Part shown: piece by piece, positions 26,101-37,300 of the stretch
Position numbering within the stretch: the first letter of the stretch is position 1
How the letters are laid out: the number at the start of each line of letters is the position of its first letter
DNA from: Oikopleura dioica
Lineage: Eukaryota > Chordata > Appendicularia > Copelata > Oikopleuridae
NCBI GenBank assembly: GCA_907165135.1
Contig: CAJRAX010000007.1
Location: forward strand, 1 to 64,000
Length of the DNA stretch: 64,000 nucleotides
Reading direction: 5' to 3'
Notes under the pieces: generated by a model
The model's database searches: none
The model's input: the letters and a program-made list of their open reading frames with translations, nothing else
What the model was told of the DNA's origin: nothing
Translations under genes and position numbers: made by a program

Positions 26101-29100
26101 TTGAACTGTTAATTATCTTAAAACGCCAAAAAACGCCTCAGAATTTTTTTTTAATTTTTGTTTTTATTTTTTTGAACTGTAAATCATCTGAAAACGCCGA
26201 AAAACGCATCAGAATTTTTCTTAATTTTTTTCGATTTTTTGAGCTGTAAATTATCTGAAAACGCCAAAAACGCATCAGAATTTTTTAAATTTTTTTATAT
26301 TTTTATGAACTGTAAATCATCTAAAAACGCCAAAAACGCATCAGAATTTTTATTGTTTTTTTTATTTTTATGAACTGTTAATCATCTGAAAACGCCAAAA
26401 ACGCATCAGAATTTTTTTAATTTTTTATTTTTATGAACTGTAAATCATCTGAAAACGCAAAAAAACGCATCAGAATTTCTTTTTATTTTTTTTTTTTATT
26501 TTTATGAACTGTAAATTATCTGAAAACGCCAAAAAACGTATCAGAATTTTTTTTAATTTTTTTTTAAATTTTTATGAACTGTTAATCATTTTAAAACGCC
26601 AAAAAACGCATCAGAATTTTTTTTATTTTTTTTTTATTTTTATGAACTGTAAATTATCTTAAAACGCCAAAAAACGCATCAGAATTTTTTTTAATTTTTT
26701 TTTTGTTTTTATGAACTGTAAATCATCTGAAAACGCCAAAAAACGCATTAGAATTTTTCTTAATTTTTTTTTATTTTTTTGAACTGTAAATCATCTGAAA
26801 ACGCCAAAAAACGCATCAGAATTTTTCTTAATTTTTTTCGATTTTTTTAAACTGTCAATTATCTGAAAACGCCAGAAAATGCATCAGAATTTTTATTAAT
26901 TTTTTTTTTATTTTTATGAATTGTAAATCATCTAATACGGCAAAAAACGCATCAGAATTTTTCTCCATTTTTTTTGTTATTTTTATGAACTGTAAATCAT
27001 CTGAAAACGCAAAACAACGCATCAGAATTTTGATTAATTTTTTTTTTATTTTTATGAACTGTAAATCATCTGAAAACGCCAAAAAACGCATCAGAATTTT
27101 GATTAATTTTTTTTTTATTTTTATGAACTGTAAATCATCTGAAAACGCCAAAAAACGCATCAGAATTTTTTTTAATTTTTTTTTTTTTGAACTGTAAATC
27201 ATCTGAAAATGCCAAAAAACGCATCAGAATTTTTCTTAATTTTTTCGATTTTTTTGAACTGTAAATCATCTGAAAACGCCAAAAAACGCATCAGAATTTT
27301 TCTTAATTTTTTTATTTTTTTGAACTGTAAATCATCTGAAAATGCCAAAAACGCATCAGAAATTTTCTTAATTTTTTCGATTTTTTGAACTGTAAATTAT
27401 CTGAAAACGCCAAGAAACGCATAAGAATTTTTTTAATTTTTTTTATTTTTATGAACTGTAAATCATCTGAAAACGCCAAAAACGCATCAGAATTTTTCTT
27501 TATTTTTTTGATTTTTGAACTGTTAATTATCATAAAACGCCAAAAAACGCATCAGAATTTTTTTTTAATTACTGTTTTTATTTTTTTGAACTGTAAATCA
27601 TCTGAAAACGCCGAAAAACGCATCAGAATTTTTCTTTATTTTTTCGATTTTTTGAGCTGTAAATTATCTGAAAACGCCAAAAACGCATCAGAATTTTTTT
27701 AATTTTTTATATTTTTATGAACTGTAAATCATCTAAAAACGCCAAAAACGCATCAGAATTTTTATTGTTTTTTTTTATTTTTATGAACTGTTAATCATCT
27801 AAAAACGCCAAAAACGCATCAGAATTTTTTTTTTTTTTTATTTTTATGAACTGTAAATTATCTGAAAACGCCAAAAACGCATCAGAATTTTTTTAATTTT
27901 TTTATTTTTATGAACTGTAAATCATCTAAAAACGCCAAAAACGCATCAGAATTTTTCTTAATTTTTTCGATTTTTTGAACTGTAAATCATCTGAGAACGC
28001 CAAAAACGCATCAGAATTTTTTAATTTTTTTATTTTTATGAACTGTAAATCATCTGAAAACGCCAATAAACGCATCAGAATTTTTTTTTATTTTTTTATT
28101 TTTATGAACTGTAAATCATCTGAAAACGCCAAAAACGCATCAGAATTTTTTAATTTTTTTTATTTTTATGAACTGTAAATTATTTGAAAACGCCAAAAAC
28201 GCATCAGAATTTTTTTAATTTTTTTATTTTTATGAACTGTAAATCATCTAAAAACGCCAAAAACGCATCAGAATTTTTCTTAATTTTTTCGATTTTTTAA
28301 ACTGTCAATTATCTGAAAACGCCAAAAATGCATCAGAATTTTTATTAATTTTTTTATTTTTATGAATTGTAAATCATCTAATACGGCAAAAACGCATCAG
28401 AATTTTTCTCAATTTTTTATTATTTTTATGAACTGTAAATCATCTGAAAACGCAAAACAACGCATCAGAATTTTGATTAATTTTTTTATTTTTATGAACT
28501 GTAAATCATCTGAAAACGCCAAAAACGCATCAGAATTTTTTTAATTTTTTTATATTTTTATGAACTGTAAATCATCTAAAAACGCCAAAAAACGCATCAG
28601 AATTTTTATTGTTTTTTTTATTTTTATGAACTGTTAATCATCTAAAAACGCCAAAAAACGCATCAGAATTTTTTTATTTTTTTTTTTATTTTTATGAACT
28701 GTAAATTATCTGAAAACGCCAAAAAACGCATCAGAATTTTTTTTAATTTTTTTTTATTTTTATGAACTGTAAATCATCTAAAAACGCCAAAAAACGCATC
28801 AGAATTTTTCTTAATTTTTTTCGATTTTTTTGAACTGTAAATCATCTGAGAACGCCAAAAAACGCATCAGAATTTTTTTTAATTTTTTATTTTTATGAAC
28901 TGTAAATCATCTGAAAACGCCAATAAACGCATCAGAATTTTTTTATTTTTTTATTTTTATGAACTGTAAATCATCTGAAAACGCCAAAAACGCATCAGAA
29001 TTTTTTTAATTTTTTTTATTTTTATGAACTGTAAATTATTTGAAAACGCCAAAAACGCATCAGAATTTTTTTAATTTTTTATTTTTATGAACTGTAAATC

Positions 29101-29873
29101 ATCTAAAAACGCCAAAAACGCATCAGAATTTTTCTTAATTTTTTCGATTTTTTAAACTGTCAATTATCTGAAAACGCCAAAAATGCATCAGAATTTTTAT
29201 TAATTTTTTTATTTTTATGAATTGTAAATCATCTAATACGGCAAAAACGCATCAGAATTTTTCTCAATTTTTTATTATTTTTATGAACTGTAAATCATCT
29301 GAAAACGCAAAACAACGCATCAGAATTTTGATTAATTTTTTATTTTTATGAACTGTAAATCATCTGAAAACGCCAAAAACGCATCAGAATTTTTTTAATT
29401 TTTTTATTTTTATGAACTGTAAATCATCTGAAAACGCCAAAAACGCATCAGAATTTTTCTTAATTTTTTATTTTTTGAACTGTAAATCATCTGAAAATGC
29501 CAAAAACGCATCAGAATTTTTCTTAATTTTTTCGATTTTTTTGAACTGTAAATCATCTGAAAACGCCAAAAACGAATCAGAATTTTTCTTAATTTTTTTA
29601 TTTTTTGAACTGTAAATCATCTGGAAATGCCAAAAACGCATCAGAAAGTTTCTTCATTTTTTTCGATTTTTTTGAACTGTAAATTATCTGAAAACGCCAA
29701 GAAACGCATAAGAATTTTTTTTTATTTTTTTTTTTTATTTTTATGAACTGTAAATCATCTGAAAACGCCAAAAAACGCATCAGAATTTTTCTTTATTTTT
29801 TTTGATTTTTGAACTGTTAATTATCATAAAACGCCAAAAAACGCATCAGAATTTTTTTTCAATTTTTGTTTTC
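23186..29873. repeat. Satellite block 2
   Basis: Same monomer family as block 1, with no copy of the 290-bp block. Recurrent variant series include CTAATACGGC followed by AAAACAACGC (near 24780, 26935, 28380, 29230). Linkers with AATTTTTGTTTTTATTTTTTT (near 25400 and 26150) are the type into which element B inserted at the right edge. Confidence 0.97.
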
Positions 29874-30067
29874 ATCGCAGAGATGACATTTTCGTGTGCA
29901 AGTTCCTCTGCATTCGTTTGTCGGATGATTGAAAAGTCCACATTTCTGGCAGAATTCTCTTCTTTCGCGTCCGCTTGGTTCAATCTGGTTGCGCATGAAT
30001 TTCGATGCTGTTTGAAGGTGTTCAATTTGTTCTTGGCTTCTTTTCTCGCTATTTTTGTGATTAACCG
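29874..30067 (-). pseudogene. Element B second gag copy: zinc-knuckle region, out of frame and truncated
   Basis: Sequence matches 37909-38103 of the full gag. The run corresponding to the T6 at about 38106 is T5 here, so the frame is lost. The copy stops inside the nucleocapsid coding region at the satellite junction. Confidence 0.8.
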
Positions 30068-30826
30068 TTACTTTTTAATTTCAGAGATCTCGTCTCTTAA
30101 ATTAGAGAATTGACGGCTAATCTGGCTTGTAAGTTCTTCAATTTGATTACGGAGAATGTCCTCTGTGATCGAAACCGCATGGATTTCGACTTTCTTCTTG
30201 TACTTCTCTCTTTTGTCTAAAAAGGCCGCTTTCTCCTTGATTTCGCAGTTGTTCTTGTCGTGATCCAGAAGAAACCGTTTGATTTCTGGCGAGATATTAG
30301 AATTGAACGTTTTTTTGATAAAATATTCCTTAAGGTCAGACTTATTGTCGCTTGCTTTTTCCGCAAGGTATTCAATTCTGTCATAAAAGCGGGCAAAGGT
30401 TTCTTCATCATTTGCCCAACGGGAAATCTCTTGTAGTTTCTTTTCTGCTTCTCGTGCTTCTTCTTTTGGTGAGACGGTTCCGATAATTTGTTCAAGAAGG
30501 CGAAAAAAATCCGTTGAGCCTGTGACTCTCTCAAGTTCGTCAGAGTAGCGCTTACGGAAGTCATCTGAAAGGAGTTGGATGCAAAGATCTTTTCTTACCG
30601 CTTTAAATTCGTTCCTGAAGGTTGTCATTTCTGGTTCTTTGATTTCGTGTATTTTGATCGATCGTTCCCAGATTATTTTCATGCGGTCGTTTTTTCTGTT
30701 GAATGCGGTTTTGACAGTGCTCAATTCTCTTTTTGTAGTTTTTGCTGTTATCTTCATTGGCACTGTGTAATTCTCTTCGAAATCTTCCAGAAGTTCAATG
30801 GGGTGTCTCATCGTGTGGGTCGCCAT
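30068..30826 (-). pseudogene. Element B second gag copy: N-terminal 252 residues
   Basis: Identical in the visible protein to the first 252 residues of the gag at 37852-38862. It terminates after SEIKK because a homopolymer is one base shorter. It follows the left LTR directly, so the structure is LTR-internal-LTR-partial internal. The near identity to the full copy indicates a recent duplication. Confidence 0.9.
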
Positions 30827-31258
30827 GATATGTTTTCCTGCTTATGCTTTTCTTTTTGCAATTTTACTGACTCCAAACAATTACTTTGCTAGAGATTGTG
30901 TGTATTGAAAAGAGTCCTTTTTACAGGTGATACAGGGCTTAAATAGGATAAAGATTTTTTGCGCCATCTGATGTCGTTTTCCGTGAAATTGTCGCTCGCA
31001 CTGCTTGGCTCGGCATAACCAGCTGCGAAAAACCTCTGTTTCGCAGGTTTCTGGAACATCAGATTGCATGGTTCGGCGGTTTCTTTACAGGTTGATTTTA
31101 CGGATTTCGCATGTTTCTTGTCGGATAAGGTCGATAAGCGGATAAGGAGTAACAGGTGATTTGCGGTTTAGTGGAAAGGAGACGATCTCGGTCGGTCGAT
31201 ATTGCTGGTGCTGAAATTCAAAAGACAATTTTTGAGGTTACTTATGCATATCGTGTCA
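30826..31258 (-). mobile_element. Element B 3' LTR (433 bp, internally deleted)
   Basis: Matches the right LTR except for a few substitutions and the loss of about 85 bp. The loss joins GCGGT to TTAGTGG and removes two of the three GTCTCTTTT-type repeats. It starts TGACACGATATG on the minus strand, 23 nt after the env-like frame ends. A TATTTAAG box lies at 30939-30945. The 3' boundary is placed by analogy with element C, since gag follows both copies. Confidence 0.8.
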
Positions 31259-31280
31259 ACGGTCGGTTCGCGGCGGGTTT

Positions 31281-32249
31281 TTACAGGGTGTCGTTTGCAC
31301 GGTTTGATCTTGGTTCGCTGAAATGTCCGATTTCCACCTCCTTCTGCTTTTTCATCTTTTTCTTGCTCAATTTGCAGAAGGCGTACAGGAAGATCGCTAC
31401 TGTTACAATAGACGAAAGGGTTCCGAGTGTTCCTATAATTGGTGTGATAAATGTCCGTAGGAGCTCGTTTTTTGCTGTTTCCGCGGCTTTGCTCGATTCC
31501 GATTTTGCAGTTCTAGCCATGAGTTCCAGAGTCGTCAGATTCATCTCCAGCATGGTGTTTCCCATCGTTTTTACTTTCTGTAGATTTCTTTTCTTTTGTA
31601 TCTTTTCTTTCGCTATTCTTTTGTTCATAACTTCCATTTCGTCGTCTTGGATCGTGCGCATTCGTATTTGAAGAGGTTTGATGTATGTCAGAGATGTTGT
31701 AATTGTCTCTCCAATTCCAGGGATGAGCGGGCTGATTCTGAGAATCTGAGGTCCACAATTAAGTGCTCCTGAGAATTTTGTTCTTCTGAAGCTGTCGATT
31801 TTTCCAACTTTCTCGCTTGGATGTTGATGAAAATATTGGCAAATGCTGTCTTCCCTCATACTCACGTAGGCATTTGAGGCGTCTTCGAAGTATCCACACT
31901 TTCGATTGTCAATTTCCTGTATGGCGCAATACTTCGTCGAATTCCCCATGAGAATTGATTCAGCACATTGGTTCGGAGCAAGGGATACTGCAGAGCAGCT
32001 GTATGATGCGGAAAATCGTAGGCAGCTGTCTGGTTGCATAGCAAGTACTTCTTTGCTTGGCATCATAACCAGGTGTTTCGGCACTTCTATCATCCATCGA
32101 GATCCGTCGCTTTTAAAGTAGCCGAGATTGTATGCTGTGAATTTTCTGGCGATGAGTTTCATTCTTGGAATTTCAACTTTGATCGAAATGACGATTTGGT
32201 TGATTTCGAGGTCGTTCTTGTCTTGTTTTTCCCATCCTTGTGCATCCAT
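31281..32249 (-). pseudogene. Element B Env-like protein, C-terminal part
   Basis: The 322-residue frame is -1 relative to the upstream env-like frame and overlaps it at 32159-32249. It has many cysteines (residues about 76-165) and an N-glycosylation site NST at about 103. A charged helical stretch (200-262) precedes a hydrophobic anchor at about 267-292 (FITPIIGTLGTLSSIVTVAI...), followed by the basic tail KLSKKKMKKQK. This is the layout of a viral-type membrane fusion protein's ectodomain end, transmembrane anchor and cytoplasmic tail. The apparent start is internal, so the piece is better read as the continuation of the frame at 32159-33232 after a break near an A5 run at about 32226-32230. 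The stop lies 23 nt before the LTR. Confidence 0.75.
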
Positions 32250-33232
32250 GTTGTGAGGCCCAACCCTCGAAAACGAAGTGCGGTGTCCCAGCGCGTGCTG
32301 TGGAACGCGTAGCTATTGCAAAATCGTTCGGCTTCTTCTTCTGGAACATTTTGGTACACAATACATTGGGCTTTTATCGCGTCGAGGAAGACAGGATTTA
32401 GCGGGAGACGATGATTTGTGAGTGTCAGGATTGATTCGATCACATCTTTTCCCATCTGTGCGCTTTGCTGGGCGAAATATTGGTTTATGTCTGCGTTTGA
32501 TCCTTCCAAAATGCGAGCAACGGCTTTTGCGTCATTTGGAATTGTCAGGCCGCCATAAGAAACAATTGGTTTCTTCGATTTCCGGATAACTTTGATGGCT
32601 TCATCAAGTTTGGAGTTGACGGTTTCGACTACATCTTCCAGCGCGCTAATTCTTTCTCTCTCGATTTCAATTTCCTCCGCCAGCATTGCATCACGTTGCC
32701 TTGATTTTGCATCGACGTAGAGTGTGTAGCCGCATGTGCCAGCGATGACTATTCCTCCGGCGACAACGGCAGATCGACGATTTCGGCGTTTTTTCGTTTT
32801 TTGCTGCTCGGCTAGCCATTCTTCATATGTTGGTGCATTCAGGACTTTGTCTATTCGGTGGTAACTCTCTTGGTACGATGTAGATATATTGTATTTTTCA
32901 GTCATGACTAGGTCCTGACCCATGAAAGATAGAATAACTTCATCGAAGGTCCTGAATCCCAATAGACAGTCTTCTACGCTCTCTTTGTCCGTTTCGTTTT
33001 GGCCGAAGAAGTTGTTTTTCTTGTCGTCTTTTAAGTAGGTTTCTCCGCAATCGGCGTTGAGGGCTTTTCTGAATTTTGCTCGCGGGCTGTCGAGAAGAAT
33101 GTTGACGTTGATAGGAATGGCTCCGTCGGAAACCCATATCGGCTCGTTCTCTTGAAAAAGTATACCATTTGAATGGTCGAAGATGTAATCGTTGGCGAAG
33201 GCGAAATGCAGAAAGATTGCTAAATTTCTCAT
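32159..33232 (-). pseudogene. Element B Env-like protein, N-terminal part (fusion-protein architecture)
   Basis: Starts with a short signal peptide (MRNLAIFLHFAFA) at an ATG 37 nt after a TATAAATA box. Residues 15-146 form a small N-terminal subunit with an N-glycosylation site near 115. At 147-153 is a furin-type basic site (KKRRNRR), followed directly by a Gly/Ala/Val-rich hydrophobic segment (155-172) and a heptad-like coiled coil (about 183-218). Small N-terminal subunit, basic cleavage site, fusion-peptide-like segment and coiled coil recall class I fusion proteins such as baculovirus F/errantivirus Env (inference from architecture, no alignment made). The frame is broken after about residue 330; the C-terminal half lies in the -1 frame. 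Element C lacks any counterpart. Confidence 0.75.
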
Positions 33233-33265
33233 TGCTGGTTTTTCTGGTGATTTCTTGACTTTTCT

Positions 33266-33276
33266 CCTTATTTATA
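33266..33276 (-). promoter_or_regulatory. Putative internal TATA box upstream of env
   Basis: TATAAATAAGG on the minus strand ends about 33 nt before the env ATG. A transcript starting about 25-30 nt downstream would begin just before the ATG. It lies about 190 nt after the copied LTR repeat cluster at 33461-33566. Confidence 0.45.
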
Positions 33277-33460
33277 CTGTTGGTTGGGGGCAGTGTTTCT
33301 TGGCGCTGTTTCTGGTGCTATTGAGCTGTCCAGCTGTTTTCACGGTTGGATTATGGCCGTCACGCGCAGGTGAATAATTTCGGATTTTTTGGGTTGAAAG
33401 GCAAGGTTGATTGATTGTGTGATGATTATCGTCAGCCGGCCTATTTTGTCGAATCTTCTG

Positions 33461-33566
33461 GTATTTACAAAAGAGACGATTATTGCTAGAAAAGAGACGA
33501 TTCTAGCCATAAAAAAGTCCCTTTTAAGCAAGAAGGTGACTCTTTTAGTAGAAAAAGAGACGATCT
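33461..33566 (-). promoter_or_regulatory. Internal copy of the LTR GTCTCTTTT repeat cluster
   Basis: About 105 bp aligns with 39203-39308 of the right LTR in the same orientation. It has the same order of three TCGTCTCTTTT-like repeats, an intervening AAAGAGTCACC, and shared outer ends. Differences are scattered. It lies between the Pol-tail stop and env, a place with no coding sequence, and could act as an enhancer for env transcription. Confidence 0.65.
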
Positions 33567-33581
33567 CCTCACTCTCGGTTT

Positions 33582-34346
33582 TTACTTGAAGTCGGATGGC
33601 TCGATGATGAGGTTTCCTGATGGAGTTGTTTTGAATTTCCCAGGATATTTTTGTTTCGCTTTTCTGGTAATTTCTTCAATAATCATTATCTTCGATTTGT
33701 TTTCTGAGTTTATTTGCAAAGAAAGGTGCTTAGCGAAAACGTTTAGCTCGATAACGGTCAATTCCGATATTAAAAATCGTTTGTTAATATTTAAGCACGT
33801 ATATTTGGTTATAAAATCACCGTTTTCGTCCTTTTCCCAATTAGGGTGATTTTTGCGTATCCATTCATTGATTTTGTCTATCTTCTGTTTTCTAACATTG
33901 ACGAGTCCTTTTAACACGCTTGTTTTGAATTCGATTCCATTTGTTTCCATGAATTTTGACAAGGCTTTATCGTGCAGGTCTTTTATGCGGTAAATGACGG
34001 GTGAAACAATTTTTCGTGGTTCTTGCTGATTTTCGGCGGAATTTTGCAAGATGTTTTCTATTTCGCTATCACTGCTATCCGTCGAAAATTCATATCGATT
34101 TTCCATGTTCTTTTTTGCCGTTTTCTGATTTTCTGGCGTGTCTTCTGATTCCGATTCCGAATTTGAAGAATTAGATGAGTTTTCCGGAGATTGGAACGCT
34201 GTGACATTTTTTGTGGGCGGACATCGACTTTCGTTTTCAAAAAGATGTTCCGCTTCTGAAACGCTCGATTCTGTGTAAGTGTTTTGTTCGATACGATTCC
34301 CAAGTATTTCTTCATTGATTTCGGTTGTTTCCTGAGGTGTTTCCAA
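33582..34346 (-). CDS. Element B Pol tail: acidic region plus tandem SAP/Rho_N-like domain
   Basis: 254 residues as drawn from an internal ATG. Residues 1-110 are Ser/Glu/Asn-rich and acidic. Residues about 115-180 include IRKNHPNWEKDENGDF, matching the YPNWRKSRNGQLLF trailer of element C. Residues about 190-250 hold ISELTVIELNVFAKHLSL and end GKFKTTPSGNLIIEPS. The same tail is fused in frame to integrase in element C. Here it lies in the -1 frame of pol and overlaps its end (34058-34346). Either an indel in the A-rich stretch near 34374-34400 or a second -1 frameshift at an A-AAA-AAC heptamer would explain this. The domain probably binds nucleic acid; its role, perhaps targeting integration, is inference. 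Confidence 0.7.
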   Translation of the reverse strand: METPQETTEINEEILGNRIEQNTYTESSVSEAEHLFENESRCPPTKNVTAFQSPENSSNSSNSESESEDTPENQKTAKKNMENRYEFSTDSSDSEIENILQNSAENQQEPRKIVSPVIYRIKDLHDKALSKFMETNGIEFKTSVLKGLVNVRKQKIDKINEWIRKNHPNWEKDENGDFITKYTCLNINKRFLISELTVIELNVFAKHLSLQINSENKSKIMIIEEITRKAKQKYPGKFKTTPSGNLIIEPSDFK

Positions 34347-37300
34347 TTGTTGTTGCCTAAAAAAGTATCTTCGTTTTTTCGCCTTTTTTTTTGTTTTTTC
34401 GGCAAGTCCTGGCTCATTTCCTCTTGGGCCGGCTTTTTAGGAGCAAATACTGAGTTTTCTCGCTTTTTAAAAATTTTTAATTGGCTTATGTGCCTAGTTG
34501 TGATATGTCCGGTTTCCAATGATTTAATAAGAAAACTCAACCCCTGTGGTCGAATTTCAGTAATCGTAAAGGGTCCATCGTATTTCGCGCCTTTTTTAAG
34601 AATATTCGGTTGTTTTACAAGAACAAGATCGCCAACACAAAATTCATGAATATTCTCCTCTTTTGTTGATTTTTCTCGTCGATTTTCGTGCTCACTTTGA
34701 ATTTTGTTTTTGATTTCTTTAAAATCACAAATTTGGCGCTCTTGAATATTCCTGTAGACATCTGACGGATTTGTTCCAGAAAACCCTGTTTCGATCTGAA
34801 ATGGTGAGAGTTTCGTTACTGAATGCGCTGCACTGTTTATTTGATGAATTATGCGCGGAAGATGCGCGTCCCAATTTTCAAATTCGCAAATGAGTCGGAG
34901 CCTTGATTTGATCGTTCTATTTCTGTTTTCACATTCGCCATTTGTTGCTGGATGGTATGCTGGGGATAGATGAACCTTAATATTTTTATTCTTGCAAAAC
35001 TCTCTGACGCTCGAAAATTCTGTTCCATTATCCATAAGTATACTCTGCGGGAGGTGTGGATTTCTCAACCAATCTTTAAGTGCTGCTTTGAGAACTTCGG
35101 GCGCTGATTTTGTTTGAAGCGGCTGCGCGTTTACTTTCTTGCTAAATAGATCAGTGGATACACAAATATACCGATTATTATCGTCAGTAACTGGCAGCGG
35201 CCCTATGAGATCAATTGAAAATTTTTCGAATGGCTGTCCAGGTGGAATCACGTTTCCTAGAAGTGCGTAGAGCGGGTTATTTATCGGCTTGTTTTTCTGG
35301 CAAGCTTCGCATGTGTTGATATATTCCTTTGTTAGTTTTCGCAGCTTCGGATGAAAGTATTTTTTCTCGATCTCAGCAAGAGTCTGGGAAATTCCGGGAT
35401 GTCCTGAATTATCGTGGTATTCCTGAAAAATGTCTGATATCAAAATTTCCGGTGGAACGACTCTGAAATTTGTAAGTTTAACTCCTAATTCTGAATTTGT
35501 TCCAAAGCAGAGTTTTTCACGCCATTTTTTGAAATCGTCGATTTTTTTGCACGAATTATGAGGCCACCTGTTGATCTTCGTAAACCTGATGATTTCGCTC
35601 AAGATTGGGTCCATTTTTTGCAGGTGACACATTTCTGTTGCGCTGACCATTTTGACGGGTGCGCAGATTTTGTTTCTTGAAAGGCAATCTGAAATTACCA
35701 TTTGTTTTGATGGTTTTAGCACCGTGACGAAATTGAAATCTGCTATTTCTGCAAGCCATCTTGCAATCTTCATTTTTTGCGGTTTTACTTTATGTGCCCA
35801 GTTAACGCAACTATTATCGGTAAACCATGTGAATTCTCGCCCGAGGAGATAATGGCTGAATTTTTCCATCGTCTTTTTCCCAGCTAATAATTCTTTTTCA
35901 CTTATGTTGTAATTTAGCTGTGCCTGATCAAATCGCATGGAGAAGAAGGCGACAGGAGTGAAGTTTTCTTGGCTATTTTTTGAGTAAAGAAGGACGCTTC
36001 CGGCTCCTGTTTCACTTGCATCTGTTTCGATTGCGAATCTACCGATGTTTGGGTTAGGAATTTTTAATGAGTTGACAAGGCTGCAAATTTCGTCTTTTAG
36101 GTTTTTAAGCGCTTTTGACGCATCCTCAGTCCATTTGAATGTTTTGCCCATTGCATTGGCGATGGGTGCAGCTTTAATTGCAAAATTTGGAATGTAGGCT
36201 CTAAAATAATTGAGCAAGCCGTAAATACTTGAAGCTTCTTTTTTCGATGATGGGCAGCACAAATCTCTTACTGCAGCTGTCTTTTCAGGGTTCGGCTGCC
36301 GTTTTCCATTGCTAATAACCGCTCCACAGAATTTTACCTTTTTCATAAGAAATTCGCTTTTTGCCGCTCTTATCTTCAAATTGTTACGTTTAAGAATTTT
36401 AAAAACCTTTTCGATTGTTTCCAAATTTTTTTCGTAGGATTTTGAATGGATGCAAATGTCATCGAGGTAGATTGCGAGTTCAGATTTGGGAATCGCTGAA
36501 AAAACCTTATCCATCATTTGCTGGAAGACAGCAGGTGCATTTTTTCCTCCCATTGGCATGGCTGTCCAGGTAAATTGGCCAAAATCCGTCGTAATTGCCA
36601 CCTTTTGTTTTGTCGCTTCGTCGCATGGAATCTGGTGGAAGCCGGTGAAGAGGTCGGTTGTAGAGAAAATATTTGAATCCGCCATAGTATCGATAAGTCC
36701 TTCAATTTCGGGCAGTGGATAGCAATTCGCAATTGTAACTGAATTTAATTTTCTATAATCGCAAACCAATCGCCATTTTCCATTCGGTTTTTTGACAAGA
36801 AGTACCGGCGCCGCCCATGGACTGGAGATTGGTTCCAAGAGTCCTGAATTTAGATTACCGTCGATAATTTTCTTCATTTCGTTTCGCAGATAATATGGAG
36901 TTTTGTATCGCTGAGAGGCCACAGGTGCTGCATCGCCTGTGTTGATTGAATAATGCAAGGCATCCGTTGTGCCTAGTTTCTCGTTTTCAACTGCAAAAAC
37001 CTCGAGATTTTCTCCAACATATTGCTTGAATTTTCTAAAAATGTGATTTGGTACGTCACCGATTCGAAGTTCTTCGATGACTTTTTCTAATTTGCCGGTT
37101 TCGGGGATCCCTACGCTGACTTCGGCGATTCGGCATATGACTGCGTTTCGATTGATCATGACCGGTAATGCTGAGTTGTTGCCTACTTGAATTTTGACAG
37201 TTGTATCGAATCTGTTGATTTGTACGCATTGAGGGTAAATTTCTAAATCTTTATTTTTGACAATCTGTTCAGGAATAGCGTAAACAATGTTTGATGGGAC

